DNA of 64,000 bases from CAYUWG01 sp964448285 (GTDB lineage: Bacteria; Bacteroidota; Ignavibacteria; SZUA-365): positions 9,646-73,645 of the forward strand of contig CAYUWG010000014.1 of the NCBI GenBank assembly GCA_964448285.1, given 5' to 3'. Below are positions 56,283-64,000 of this stretch, piece after piece. The first letter of the stretch is position 1, and the number at the start of each line of letters is the position of its first letter. Below the pieces are notes generated by a model. The model had not been told where the DNA came from and searched no databases. It worked only from the letters and a program-made list of their open reading frames with translations. A program made the translations under genes and the position numbers.

Positions 56283-58088
56283 ATGACCACAGCGATTTCA
56301 GCCATCTTCATTTCGATCTTCTTCATTACAGCCACCAGTCATGGGCAAACGACTGTTCTTTCTACCCCGTCATCTCTTCCGCCGGCTATTCAAGCAACAC
56401 TGGAACATGCCGCTTCTCACTGCCACGGTTGCAGCTACGAGTGGCTGAATGACTCAACGCTTCAGGTAGTGAGAAGCGACGGAACGATTTGGACAGAACG
56501 AATCCAACCTTCATTCGATGCCGTGCATATCGGACAGGAAAGTTTTCCAAATATGAAGACCGTTGAGATCATCGTGACAAATGACGATACAGCGAGATAC
56601 TCTGGGAGAATGAAACAGAAGACGCTCGCACCTGTTGCATTGGCAGTTGACCCGGCATTGTTCGTTGACACCGACGGCAATGGTTTGATAGAAGCCTACG
56701 GATTCTACTACAAGCGCGGAGAGACACCGATCCCAGAGACTCGTGTCTATGAGGCAGCAGACAGAGAAATGAGCCGATGGGTTCACAAGCATACTTACGA
56801 AACAAGAAATTTTCATCGAGTTGCCGGTGATATGAACCGGAATGGGAGGAACGAAGTGATAGCCGAGAATTCTGATACAGGTATAACGAGGTTTTATGCC
56901 TATGAAAGCAAGAATGACGGAAGACTTGCCATCGATATTGCTTTCGTCATCGGACCCATCGCCCAGTTGAACAGCCCACGTCTTGCGGACGTGAACAACG
57001 ATGGATACCCTGATTTCTTTTCGCGTTTCAAGGCCAAGGATCAGGATTCGGTGGAACAGATATACCTGCAAATCCACTCGTTTCAGGAAAGCACGAACAG
57101 TGTAGAACGAGTATGGTATGTGGGCTATCGCCCGTATTTCTCTGACAGAAACACCATCTTTTCTCAAATCTCGATACAGGATGCAGACGATAACGGACGC
57201 ATGGAGTTCCTAATAACACATCCGGATGGGAATGACAATCACGGTGGTGAAGTGTTTATCACAGAGTGGAATGGAAGCGGACACAACTATGATTTGGTTT
57301 GGCATGAAGAAATTCCACAGACGTTTGGTATGTACTGGAACAGAGAAGGAGGAGATTTGAACGGTGACGGCAGGAAGGAGTACTACGTTGTAGGTACAGT
57401 GACCGATTCCAAGGGTGGTGCAAATCTCATTTATCGCGTTGAACCGAAAATAGGTGGAGGATTCGAACCGACTTTGAAAGTGATCCTGCGTGGCTTGTAT
57501 TCCTTCGCTGGAAGGAATATCTATGCAGCGGATATCGACGGAGACAGTCGAAAGGAGTTAACTTTCTCTGATGGGAATGGTCTTATCGTATTCGAACCAG
57601 CAGGATTAGACAGTTTTAAAGTTGTATGGAAGAAGTTTTTCCCAACAACGATAAGGCATAAGATTCATAATATAACTGACGACAATAGGGAAGATATTAT
57701 CGTAGGACTTGAATATGCAGATATCATAGGGATCTCAGACTCAGATCAAGCTTCAATCGTGTTCGCCTACGATTCAACATTTGTACTTTCCGTAGAATCG
57801 GCGCAGAGCACTACGAAGCAAGCGAATGAGATAGAGCTATACCCCACAATTGTAGGGCAAAATAGTGTGATCACTATTAATGGTCAGGGCAATACGGGTC
57901 AATCGTATCGGGTCACAATTTCCGATGTGTATGGGCGTGTACAAAAGATTCTACGCTTGAAAACATGGCAAACATCGTTCGTTTGGGACGCAATGGATCA
58001 CCATGGGAAAAGGATGTCGAAGGGATTGTACTTTATCACTTTAGGAAACGAACATCAGGTTATTCATCGACGGATACTCTACTACTGA
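56283..58088 (+). CDS. FG-GAP/VCBS-type surface protein with T9SS sorting domain
   Basis: A 601-residue protein. The ATG at 56283 precedes a signal peptide (ISAIFISIFFITATSHGQ). Calcium-loop repeats of the FG-GAP/VCBS kind are visible (AGDMNRNGRNEVIAE, LADVNNDGYPDFFS, IQDADDNGRMEFLI, GGDLNGDGRKEYYVV, AADIDGDSRKELTFSD), forming an integrin-alpha-like propeller. The T9SS domain is divergent (LYPTIVGQNS for YPNP; GRVQKILR; final RRILYY), ending without the usual basic residue. The region is A/T-richer than its neighbours. It is divergent from the S9 peptidase. Function unknown. Confidence 0.8.
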   Translation: MTTAISAIFISIFFITATSHGQTTVLSTPSSLPPAIQATLEHAASHCHGCSYEWLNDSTLQVVRSDGTIWTERIQPSFDAVHIGQESFPNMKTVEIIVTNDDTARYSGRMKQKTLAPVALAVDPALFVDTDGNGLIEAYGFYYKRGETPIPETRVYEAADREMSRWVHKHTYETRNFHRVAGDMNRNGRNEVIAENSDTGITRFYAYESKNDGRLAIDIAFVIGPIAQLNSPRLADVNNDGYPDFFSRFKAKDQDSVEQIYLQIHSFQESTNSVERVWYVGYRPYFSDRNTIFSQISIQDADDNGRMEFLITHPDGNDNHGGEVFITEWNGSGHNYDLVWHEEIPQTFGMYWNREGGDLNGDGRKEYYVVGTVTDSKGGANLIYRVEPKIGGGFEPTLKVILRGLYSFAGRNIYAADIDGDSRKELTFSDGNGLIVFEPAGLDSFKVVWKKFFPTTIRHKIHNITDDNREDIIVGLEYADIIGISDSDQASIVFAYDSTFVLSVESAQSTTKQANEIELYPTIVGQNSVITINGQGNTGQSYRVTISDVYGRVQKILRLKTWQTSFVWDAMDHHGKRMSKGLYFITLGNEHQVIHRRILYY

Positions 58089-58114
58089 ATCATCTCAAGT
58101 AGTATGCGCTTCCT

Positions 58115-59104
58115 TCACTTCATCCTGTTCACGACAAACTCCGTGAATTCCTCGAGCGCGCTACGATACTCCGAGTGAGGCACGTGGGAGAGGTTCTCAA
58201 GCGCGTGCGTGCGGTATTCCTCAGCTTTCCTCTTCGCGTAGTCGATCCCGCCGTTTTCGTTGACGAAGGAGACGATTTCGGGGATGCCTCCGCGTTTGAT
58301 GCCGTTCTTCACGAGGCGAAACACTTTCTTTCGATCTCCCGCGGGCGCTTGTGCCAGCGCATGAATCAGGGGTAACGTGAATTTCTTCTCCTTTAAATCT
58401 CCGCCAACCGGTTTACCGATCATGGACTCCGTTCCTAAGAAATCGAGAATGTCGTCACGGATTTGAAATGCAATGCCGAGGTTCTCCCCGAACTCGGCCA
58501 TGTTCCTGATCACCTCCCGGTCATCCGTCGCGCTGAGTGCGCCGATTTCACAACACGTGGAGAGCAGTGATGCGGTCTTGTCGCTGATGATTCTGAAATA
58601 CGTCTCTTCGTCCGTGTTGAGTTGGCGCGTCTTCTGGATCTGCAGAAGCTCGCCTTCGCTCATACGGCGCACGGCTTGCGACGTGCTGCGAAGAAACTCC
58701 ACGTCACCGCCTTCGAGCGAAAGGAGAAGACCACGGGAGAGAATGTAGTCACCGATGAGGACTGCGACCTTGTTCTTCCAAATCGCATTGATGGAAGCGA
58801 ATCCCCTGCGCGTCGATGCATCATCGACAACGTCGTCGTGAATGAGCGTTGCGGTGTGAAGCAACTCGACGAGCGATGCGCCGCGATAGGTTCGCTCCGT
58901 GATCACTCCGCACGTACCGGCCGAAAGCAGTACGAGTGCAGGCCGGATGCGCTTGCCCTTTCGCCTGACGATGTACTTCACCACGGTGTCCACCAATCCG
59001 ATGTTGGATTTGATGGACGAGTAGAAGTGCCGCTCGAATGAACGAAGTTCGGCCTTCACCGGCGTGATGATCTCGTTCAGGCTCCGTCGTTCAATCTGCA
59101 GCAT
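58115..59104 (-). CDS. Polyprenyl diphosphate synthase (octaprenyl/solanesyl type)
   Basis: A 329-residue trans-isoprenyl diphosphate synthase that condenses isopentenyl diphosphate to an allylic starter to make the side chain of quinones. The first Asp-rich motif lies in LLHTATLIHDDVVDDAS (about 89-93) and the second in FQIRDDILDFLG. Basic substrate residues are present in RRKGKRIRPAL. The length fits long-chain enzymes. The start overlaps the tatC stop by 14 bases, so it is likely cotranscribed and coupled. The exact chain length is not determinable here. Confidence 0.93.
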   Translation of the reverse strand: MLQIERRSLNEIITPVKAELRSFERHFYSSIKSNIGLVDTVVKYIVRRKGKRIRPALVLLSAGTCGVITERTYRGASLVELLHTATLIHDDVVDDASTRRGFASINAIWKNKVAVLIGDYILSRGLLLSLEGGDVEFLRSTSQAVRRMSEGELLQIQKTRQLNTDEETYFRIISDKTASLLSTCCEIGALSATDDREVIRNMAEFGENLGIAFQIRDDILDFLGTESMIGKPVGGDLKEKKFTLPLIHALAQAPAGDRKKVFRLVKNGIKRGGIPEIVSFVNENGGIDYAKRKAEEYRTHALENLSHVPHSEYRSALEEFTEFVVNRMK

Positions 59105-59912
59105 TCATCGCCTCTTTTTTTCGCTTCTGCCGGACGGCAAGTTTTGAAATCCAAATGCTGAACTCATACAGCAAGAGCAAGGGCGAAGCGAGAATGAGCA
59201 TGTTGTACGGATCGGGCGTCGGCGTGAGGAATGAGGCAAGAATCAATATCACGACGACGGAATGCCGCCAGTACTTTCGCATGAATGCCGGCGTGAGAAG
59301 ACCCATGCGCGTAAGGAAATACGAGAGCATCGGCAACTCGAACATCAATCCCGCACCGAGCATGAGATTCAGGATGAAGTTGAAGTACTCATCGATGCTG
59401 ATGTTGTTTTCGATTTGCTTGGTACCGAAGTCCACGAAGAAAGTAAACGCCGACGGGAGTACGACGAAGTAGGCAAACGCGACGCCCGCGAGAAAGCAGA
59501 TCGACGTGAAGAGGACGATCCATCGCACGTAACGTCGCTCGTGCTTGTACAATCCCGGCGCGATGAAAACCCATAACTGGTAGAGGATGTTCGGAATGCT
59601 GATAACGATTCCACCGAACAGTGCAACCTGCATGTAGAGGTAAAGCTGGCCGAACGGACGGAGATTCTGAAGCGTCATGCCATTTGCATTCGCAGGCCGC
59701 AGGAGAAATTCTTCCATCACGGGATCTTTGAATATCCACACGACAATCGAGCCGACGACGATGCCGATGAACATGTAGATGATGCGCCATCGCAACTCTT
59801 CGAGATGGTCGAGGAATCCCATCTCCCTTTCCTCTTCACGAGGGGAGTCGGTAGCCGGCTCCGCATCCGTTGCTTCTTGTTGCTCTATGGTTTCCTTGGC
59901 GTCTTCCATCAT
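59091..59912 (-). CDS. tatC: Sec-independent (twin-arginine) translocase subunit TatC
   Basis: A 273-residue integral membrane protein with six predicted helices and a charged N-terminal extension. The TatC signatures are GFLDHLEELRWRIIY, with the conserved Glu-Leu-Arg near the first helix, FIAPGLYKHERR in the first cytoplasmic loop, and LPMLSYFLTRMGLLTPAF. TatC recognises twin-arginine signal peptides and works with TatA/B, which are not in this window. It lies 51 bases after the SDR gene and overlaps the polyprenyl synthetase gene. Confidence 0.96.
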   Translation of the reverse strand: MMEDAKETIEQQEATDAEPATDSPREEEREMGFLDHLEELRWRIIYMFIGIVVGSIVVWIFKDPVMEEFLLRPANANGMTLQNLRPFGQLYLYMQVALFGGIVISIPNILYQLWVFIAPGLYKHERRYVRWIVLFTSICFLAGVAFAYFVVLPSAFTFFVDFGTKQIENNISIDEYFNFILNLMLGAGLMFELPMLSYFLTRMGLLTPAFMRKYWRHSVVVILILASFLTPTPDPYNMLILASPLLLLYEFSIWISKLAVRQKRKKEAMNAAD

Positions 59913-59963
59913 TCGTCTGCGACACTGCCTGCAGCGTGGCCAAAATACACAGGCGTGTTCGCT

Positions 59964-60740
59964 TTAATGAAACGGCCCGCGATGAATGACGTGCGGAGAG
60001 GCCTGCGCCGTCGGCATGATGACTATTTGATTGATACTCACATGCGCCGGTCGCGTCGCACAGAATAGTACGGCTTCCGCAACGTCTTCCGGTGTGCAGG
60101 CTTCTATGTCGGCATAGACTTTCTTCGCCCGTTCTTCATCCCCATGAAAGCGCACGATGCTGAACTCCGTCTCAACCAATCCCGGATCGACCGTGCTCAC
60201 GCGCAGTGGTGTATCCACTAACTCCATTCGGATAGCCTTCGTCAGACCATCGACGGCAAACTTCGTCGCGTTATACACGTTGCCTTTCGGATATGCCTCG
60301 TGTCCGGCAATCGACCCGATGTTGATGATGTGGCCGCTTCTTCGTTCAACCATCCCCGGCAGAATTGACCGCGTGATATAGAGCAATCCCTTGACGTTCG
60401 TATCGATCATCTCTTCCCAATCGTCAGGGTTGCCTTCATGGAATTTCTCGAGGCCGCGACCGAGTCCCGCATTGTTTATGAGAATATCGATTCGCTTCCA
60501 GGCATCGGGAAGTCCATCGACAACAGCGAAGACTTCCTTTCGCTTACGAACATCGAGTTGCAGAGCAAGCACGTCCGTGTCGTAGCGCCGCTTGAGTTCT
60601 TCGGCAAGCGCTGCAAGACGGTCTGTTCTTCGCGCGGTAAGAACCAAGCGAGCACCTTCACGCGCGAAGGTTTCCGCGCATGCCTTTCCGATTCCCGAAC
60701 TCGCACCGGTGATGAAAACGATTTTCCCGCTTAGCGACAT
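59964..60740 (-). CDS. Short-chain dehydrogenase/reductase (YdfG-like)
   Basis: A 258-residue classical SDR with the nucleotide-binding motif TGASSGIG (11-18), NNAG (89-92), the catalytic Ser at about 143 and the Tyr156/Lys160 pair of YNATK. The sequence ARRTDRLAALAEEL after beta-2 suggests NADP preference. The closest style is the YdfG/3-hydroxy acid dehydrogenase group. It follows lpxD after a terminator and precedes tatC. Substrate unknown. Confidence 0.9.
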   Translation of the reverse strand: MSLSGKIVFITGASSGIGKACAETFAREGARLVLTARRTDRLAALAEELKRRYDTDVLALQLDVRKRKEVFAVVDGLPDAWKRIDILINNAGLGRGLEKFHEGNPDDWEEMIDTNVKGLLYITRSILPGMVERRSGHIINIGSIAGHEAYPKGNVYNATKFAVDGLTKAIRMELVDTPLRVSTVDPGLVETEFSIVRFHGDEERAKKVYADIEACTPEDVAEAVLFCATRPAHVSINQIVIMPTAQASPHVIHRGPFH

Positions 60741-60765
60741 CGGAGTCCTTTCGCAGAGAGAGAAA

Positions 60766-60790
60766 CAAAAAAAGCGAAGGACGTTCGCTT
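60766..60790 (-). terminator. Rho-independent terminator after lpxD
   Basis: On the minus strand AAGCGAA pairs with TTCGCTT around a 5-base loop and is followed by a T-run, about 24 bases after the lpxD stop. It separates the bamA-ompH-lpxD unit from the SDR-tatC unit. Confidence 0.8.
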
Positions 60791-60813
60791 CTCAAGACAG
60801 AAGAGACTACTGC

Positions 60814-61869
60814 TCATTGCTTCGAACCGCTGTTGGCAGGCGCAAGGGCCGCTTTCAATTCCTGAAGTTCGCGCTCGAGATTCCGCATGTCGTTAATCAA
60901 ATCGGGCAAGCGGCGTAACGCTGCTTCCTGGCGCAACTCTTCATGAATCTCCCGTGCTGGAGAACCACGGAAAACTTTCCCGCTCTCGCTGATCGACTTC
61001 GAAACGCCGGACTGCGCGCCGACGGTAACGTTGTCCGCAATCTCTACGTGGCCGACGACGCCAACCTGTCCGGCGAGAATGACGTGCTTGCCGATGATCG
61101 TGCTTCCACTGACTCCCGACTGTGCTGCGATGACGGAATTCTCACCGATGTGAACGTTATGTGCAATCTGAATCAGGTTGTCGATCTTCGAACCCTTCCC
61201 AATGAAAGTGTGCCCCAATGTCGCACGATCGATTGCACAGTTCGCCCCGATCTCGACGTCGTCTTCGATGACGACGGAACCGACTTGCGGAACCTTGACA
61301 TATTCGTTTCCTGACGGAGCGAAACCGAAACCATCACTTCCGATGGTTGTCCCGGAGTGAATGATGACGCGATTGCCGAGCGTCGCTTGGGCGATGATCG
61401 TAACATTGGGATGAATGAGACAATCGTCGCCGATCTTAACGCCTTCGCCAATCACAGCACCTGCACCGATGACGCATCGCGCGCCGATCGCTGCTTTCGG
61501 TCCGATGACCGCTCCTGCATCGATACACACATCATCCGCTATCAGGGCAGTCTCATCGACCGTCGCTTTCGGATGAATCCCCGGCGTCCGCGCCTGTTGC
61601 GGGTGAAAGAGATGGATTGCTTTGACAAACGCGAGATAGGGATCTTCGGTATGAATGAGCGTCAGGTCCTGACGTTTCGTTATCGTCGTGCGATCCACAA
61701 GGACAACGGATGCGGAAGTCGTTTCGAGAAAACGTTCGTATTTCTTGTTCGCGAGAAACGCAGCCTGCCGTACTTGTGCATGCTGAATTTCCGCAAGGCC
61801 GGTGATGATGCACGATGCATCACCACTTACCGTCCCGTTCAAAGCATCAGCGAGTTCTTGTGCGGTCAT
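60814..61869 (-). CDS. lpxD: UDP-3-O-(3-hydroxyacyl)glucosamine N-acyltransferase
   Basis: A 351-residue enzyme of lipid A synthesis that adds the second acyl chain to UDP-3-O-acyl-glucosamine in the cytoplasm. The N-terminal uridine-binding domain (GLAEIQHAQVRQAAFLANKK) is followed by many hexapeptide repeats of a left-handed beta-helix (GPKAAIGARCVIGAGAVIGE). The catalytic-His region is HNVHIGENSVIAAQSGVSG. The C-terminus is a short coiled coil. The ATG at 61869 lies 13 bases after the distal end of the ompH reading frame, giving bamA-ompH-ompH-lpxD order as in other diderms. Confidence 0.96.
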   Translation of the reverse strand: MTAQELADALNGTVSGDASCIITGLAEIQHAQVRQAAFLANKKYERFLETTSASVVLVDRTTITKRQDLTLIHTEDPYLAFVKAIHLFHPQQARTPGIHPKATVDETALIADDVCIDAGAVIGPKAAIGARCVIGAGAVIGEGVKIGDDCLIHPNVTIIAQATLGNRVIIHSGTTIGSDGFGFAPSGNEYVKVPQVGSVVIEDDVEIGANCAIDRATLGHTFIGKGSKIDNLIQIAHNVHIGENSVIAAQSGVSGSTIIGKHVILAGQVGVVGHVEIADNVTVGAQSGVSKSISESGKVFRGSPAREIHEELRQEAALRRLPDLINDMRNLERELQELKAALAPANSGSKQ

Positions 61870-61882
61870 ATGTTGCTTCGGT

Positions 61883-62098
61883 TCATTTTCCCGGTGGCGG
61901 AGGAGGTGGCGGATCACCCTGGCCAGGCAACGGAAGCTGACCAGGGGCTTGAGGCGGTTCTTGCCCCGGTCGTTGTCCGGGCATCTGTCCCGGCATCTGC
62001 CCCGGTTGCTGTCCGGGTGTTTCTTGCCCGCCGCTGACTTTGCGCGGCGGAAGAGCTTTCTCGATCCGTGTGATGAGTTTCTTCGTGAGGTCTAAGCT
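61883..62098 (-). other. In-frame coding extension beyond the TAA of the second ompH
   Basis: Directly after the TAA, the same frame reads SLDLTKKLITRIEKALPPRK and then a Gly-Pro-Gln-rich tail with PGQ repeats and PPPPPPG, for about 71 codons up to a TGA at 61883. The first 15 residues fit the DLT-x-K segment with which OmpH-family proteins normally finish. The tail resembles the Pro-rich ends seen in some family members. The real gene probably once ended at 61883, next to lpxD. Confidence 0.75.
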
Positions 62099-62575
62099 TT
62101 ACTTCCCATAGATGATCATCGCCCCACCGCTCTTATCGAAGACGAGATCATACCCTTCCTCCAATGAAAGCTTGTTGACCTGATCGTACACGAGGTCCTG
62201 AATCGGACGCATGAGTTCATCTTCCTTCTTGAAGAGCTCTCCGTTCTGCCCGAACTTCTGATCACGAAAAGCTGAAATCTTGAGATCGAGCTCGCGTAAC
62301 TCCTTCTCTGCGTTCGCGCGTCCCTGGTCGGTGAGAATGAGTTTGCGCTTATCGTAGTCCTCGAATTTCTTCTCCCACGTATTTTGCATTCGTTCGAGTT
62401 CCTTTTGCCATCCTTCGACGAGGGCATCCAATTGACGCTGCGCTTCCTGTGCTTCGGGCAGTGCTTTCATCACTGCGGCGATATCGACATAAGCGATTTT
62501 CTGTTGGGCGAATACTCCTGTTGAAAGGACGAAAGCGAACGGAAGGAGAAGGACGGAGCGCGGTGAGAGTTTCAT
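62099..62575 (-). CDS. OmpH/Skp-family periplasmic chaperone, ended by an in-frame TAA
   Basis: A 158-residue protein with a signal peptide (VLLLPFAFVLSTGVFAQ), the OmpH start KIAYVDIAAVMKALPEA, the long charged coiled-coil arms (QRQLDALVEGWQKELERMQ) and the end segment EEGYDLVFDKSGGAMIIYGK. The family binds unfolded outer-membrane proteins in the periplasm and hands them to BAM. The stop falls just before the usual terminal DLT segment, which continues intact in frame. The product may be slightly short, read through, or the stop may be an error. It lies 15 bases after the first ompH. Confidence 0.87.
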   Translation of the reverse strand: MKLSPRSVLLLPFAFVLSTGVFAQQKIAYVDIAAVMKALPEAQEAQRQLDALVEGWQKELERMQNTWEKKFEDYDKRKLILTDQGRANAEKELRELDLKISAFRDQKFGQNGELFKKEDELMRPIQDLVYDQVNKLSLEEGYDLVFDKSGGAMIIYGK

Positions 62576-62590
62576 GAGTACCTCGGAGTG

Positions 62591-63127
62591 TTAGTTCGTT
62601 CCTCGTTTCAGGCGGTCGAGGACTTTGAATGTGTAATCGAATTTCGAATCAGCGAAGAGGATGATGGATGCATCCTGAATTTTGTCGAAGACGAAGTGGA
62701 GTTTCTCTTCTTTCGCGATTTCATCGATAGCCTTGAGCACTTTCTCCTGCAGCGGTGCGAGCATCTTCGTGCGCAGGAAGGCGGCTTCGCCGGTTTGTCC
62801 GAACTTCTTCGCACGATACTCCTGAATTTCATTCTGCAACTTCAGAAGATCCTGCTGTTTGGATTTATTCGCGGCCTCGGACATCGTGCCTTGCTGAGCC
62901 TGATAGAGTTCATACTGTGTCTGGAAATTTGCGCTCATGGATTCAAGGCTGTCCTGCCACGCTTGCAGTTTGCCATCGAGATCCTTTTGCGCTTTCTGCG
63001 CCTCGGGTAACCCTTCGAATATTTTTTGTGAATCCACAAAACCCAGTTTCAACGCTTGTGCGCCGGCTTGTTCGGTAACGAAAATCAAAGCGACAGCGAG
63101 TATGGGAAGGAAAAGAATGTTTTTCAC
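62591..63127 (-). CDS. OmpH/Skp-family periplasmic chaperone
   Basis: A 178-residue protein. A GTG at 63127 with TGAGGT upstream is the best start because it gives a clean signal peptide (ILFLPILAVALIFVTEQAGA). An ATG further upstream would lie inside bamA. The mature protein shows LKLGFVDSQKIFEGLPEAQ, coiled-coil arms rich in Gln/Lys, and the end segment KLHFVFDKIQDASIILFADS, then DYTFKVLDRLKRG as the normal terminal helix. It is 28 bases downstream of bamA and 15 bases upstream of the second ompH, the usual bamA-skp arrangement. Confidence 0.9.
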   Translation of the reverse strand: MKNILFLPILAVALIFVTEQAGAQALKLGFVDSQKIFEGLPEAQKAQKDLDGKLQAWQDSLESMSANFQTQYELYQAQQGTMSEAANKSKQQDLLKLQNEIQEYRAKKFGQTGEAAFLRTKMLAPLQEKVLKAIDEIAKEEKLHFVFDKIQDASIILFADSKFDYTFKVLDRLKRGTN

Positions 63128-63155
63128 ATGTACCTCAATAGTGATGAAATCAAAA

Positions 63156-64000
63156 TTAGAAACCGCGTCCGAATTGGAAGTGGAAATGCCATCCATCGGG
63201 TTGTCCGTCTTTCGGCTGGACGTCGTCGAAGCCATAACCGTAATCGAAGCCGATCAATCCGACTCCCTGGATCAGGATGCGCGCACCCACTCCGGCGCTG
63301 CGCTTCAAGTCAAACGGATCGATGGAATGCACGCCGCTCCACACGTTGCCTGCTTCAGCGAATCCGAGAACATACAACGGCATGGGATTCAACGTGAGCG
63401 CAAAACGCAACTCAGTGACATAGCGCGAAAAGATCGTTCCGCCATAGATCAAGCCTTGTCGTCTCGGACCGATGCTGCGGTCTTCATAACCACGGAGCGC
63501 TTTGGTCTGCACCTGAAGTCCGTTACCGCCCATGAAGAAATACTCCAATGGCGGGATGTACGAGTCGGAAGAAAAGCCTCGGACGTAACCGTACTCCGCC
63601 CCCGTGTAAAGCGTGAGCCTTGGCTGGTCCTTGATGCTGAAGAGCGGAGTGAACCAATCGAAGGAAAGACTGTGCTTATGATAATCGACCGTCCCCGGAA
63701 GAAAGCCACCGCTGATCTCCGTCGTCAACGCGATGCGAGAACCCTGCGATGGAAAGAGCGGGCTGTCGAGACTGTTGCGCGAAAGCACCTGCGTGAGACT
63801 GACCTGCGTGTACTCTCCGGTGTCGTACAAACTTCCACCGCTGATGACGTCGAGACTTTGGTATCGAACGAACCAGTCGCCACGCGCGAAGTCATCCGGC
63901 CAGCGGAAGCGACGCCCGAGATTTACCGAAGCACCGGTACGGCGCAGGTCGAAAACGTATTGCTGGCGTTCGTCGTAAAGCGAGAAACCGATCGAGGTCG
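63156..64000 (-). CDS. bamA: BamA/TamA-family outer-membrane assembly factor, C-terminal part (cut by window edge)
   Basis: An open frame runs from the window edge to 63156 with no internal start needed (TSIGFSLYDERQQYVFDLRR is read at the edge). It is the C-terminal beta-barrel of an Omp85 protein: SPLFPSQGSRIALTTEISGG, YVRGFSSDSYIPPLEYFFMG with G-x-x-GLQVQTKALRGYEDRS, and a terminal strand ending in Phe (FHFQFGRGF). BamA inserts beta-barrel proteins into the outer membrane, probably including the barrels in this window. Its place before two ompH genes and lpxD supports BamA over TamA. The POTRA domains lie outside. Confidence 0.88.
   Translation of the reverse strand, partial: TSIGFSLYDERQQYVFDLRRTGASVNLGRRFRWPDDFARGDWFVRYQSLDVISGGSLYDTGEYTQVSLTQVLSRNSLDSPLFPSQGSRIALTTEISGGFLPGTVDYHKHSLSFDWFTPLFSIKDQPRLTLYTGAEYGYVRGFSSDSYIPPLEYFFMGGNGLQVQTKALRGYEDRSIGPRRQGLIYGGTIFSRYVTELRFALTLNPMPLYVLGFAEAGNVWSGVHSIDPFDLKRSAGVGARILIQGVGLIGFDYGYGFDDVQPKDGQPDGWHFHFQFGRGF

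Noticed and set aside
1..64000. tRNA, rRNA, CRISPR arrays, transposases or prophage genes
   Set aside because: I looked in the intergenic regions and found no cloverleaf-like sequence, no regularly spaced short repeats and no transposase or phage protein among the supported genes. A covariance-model scan would be needed to exclude small RNAs.

Overview
The window looks like a piece of chromosome from a Gram-negative, non-model member of the FCB group, probably near Ignavibacteria/Kapabacteria. Two things point there. Outer-membrane biogenesis genes are present: a BamA-type barrel, two OmpH/Skp chaperones and lpxD. There are also twelve large secreted proteins with a type IX secretion (T9SS) type A sorting domain, that is, a C-terminal stretch of roughly 75-90 residues with a YPNP-like start, a G-R-V/I-I core, a G-x-Y turn and a basic last residue. 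One of them carries the NYPNPFNP form common in Ignavibacteria. No T9SS machinery gene lies in the window. No rRNA, tRNA, CRISPR array or intact insertion sequence was recognised. The lineage is inferred from protein style only.

Layout. 1-910: end of a T9SS cargo gene with a frameshift. 910-5,900 (minus): HlyD-like adaptor, VTC-domain polyphosphate-polymerase-like protein, DUF4956 membrane protein and T9SS-exported CotH kinase, tightly packed and coupled. 5.95-8.7 kb: GH20-like glycosidase. 9-18.6 kb (plus): three large surface proteins and one Cys-rich small protein. This stretch holds a 308-bp direct repeat and a decayed uvrB fragment, so it has been rearranged. 18.7-27.7 kb: CsbD/DUF883-like protein, aminotransferase, outer-membrane protein, a secreted zinc metalloprotease with PKD-like repeats, and a VIT-VWA surface protein. 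27.8-37.6 kb (minus): housekeeping and metabolic genes (VOC protein, membrane glycosyltransferase, leuS, ATP-type pckA) and a GH3/beta-lactamase-like fusion lipoprotein.

37.7-43.8 kb (plus): a 1,355-residue LamG/choice-of-anchor cargo translationally coupled to an OmpA-family protein. 43.8-47 kb (minus): AraC-type membrane regulator, a secreted alpha/beta hydrolase, an outer-membrane protein and a 31-residue membrane peptide. 47-58 kb: three more T9SS cargo proteins and an S9 peptidase. Two of the cargo genes end in the same duplicated terminator. 58-64 kb (minus): bamA (cut by the window edge), ompH, ompH, lpxD, SDR, tatC and a polyprenyl synthetase, a typical envelope-biogenesis run. The second ompH has an in-frame TAA followed by about 71 codons of apparently intact coding sequence that reach almost to lpxD.

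Functionally the window is an envelope/surface region. BamA, Skp and LpxD build the outer membrane, and the T9SS cargo genes decorate or leave it. Several cargo genes are paired with a small partner through ATGA start/stop overlaps. Main uncertainties: the two gene interruptions (near 195-206 and at 62,099-62,101) could be genuine or sequence errors, and many cargo proteins have recognisable architecture but no assignable function.
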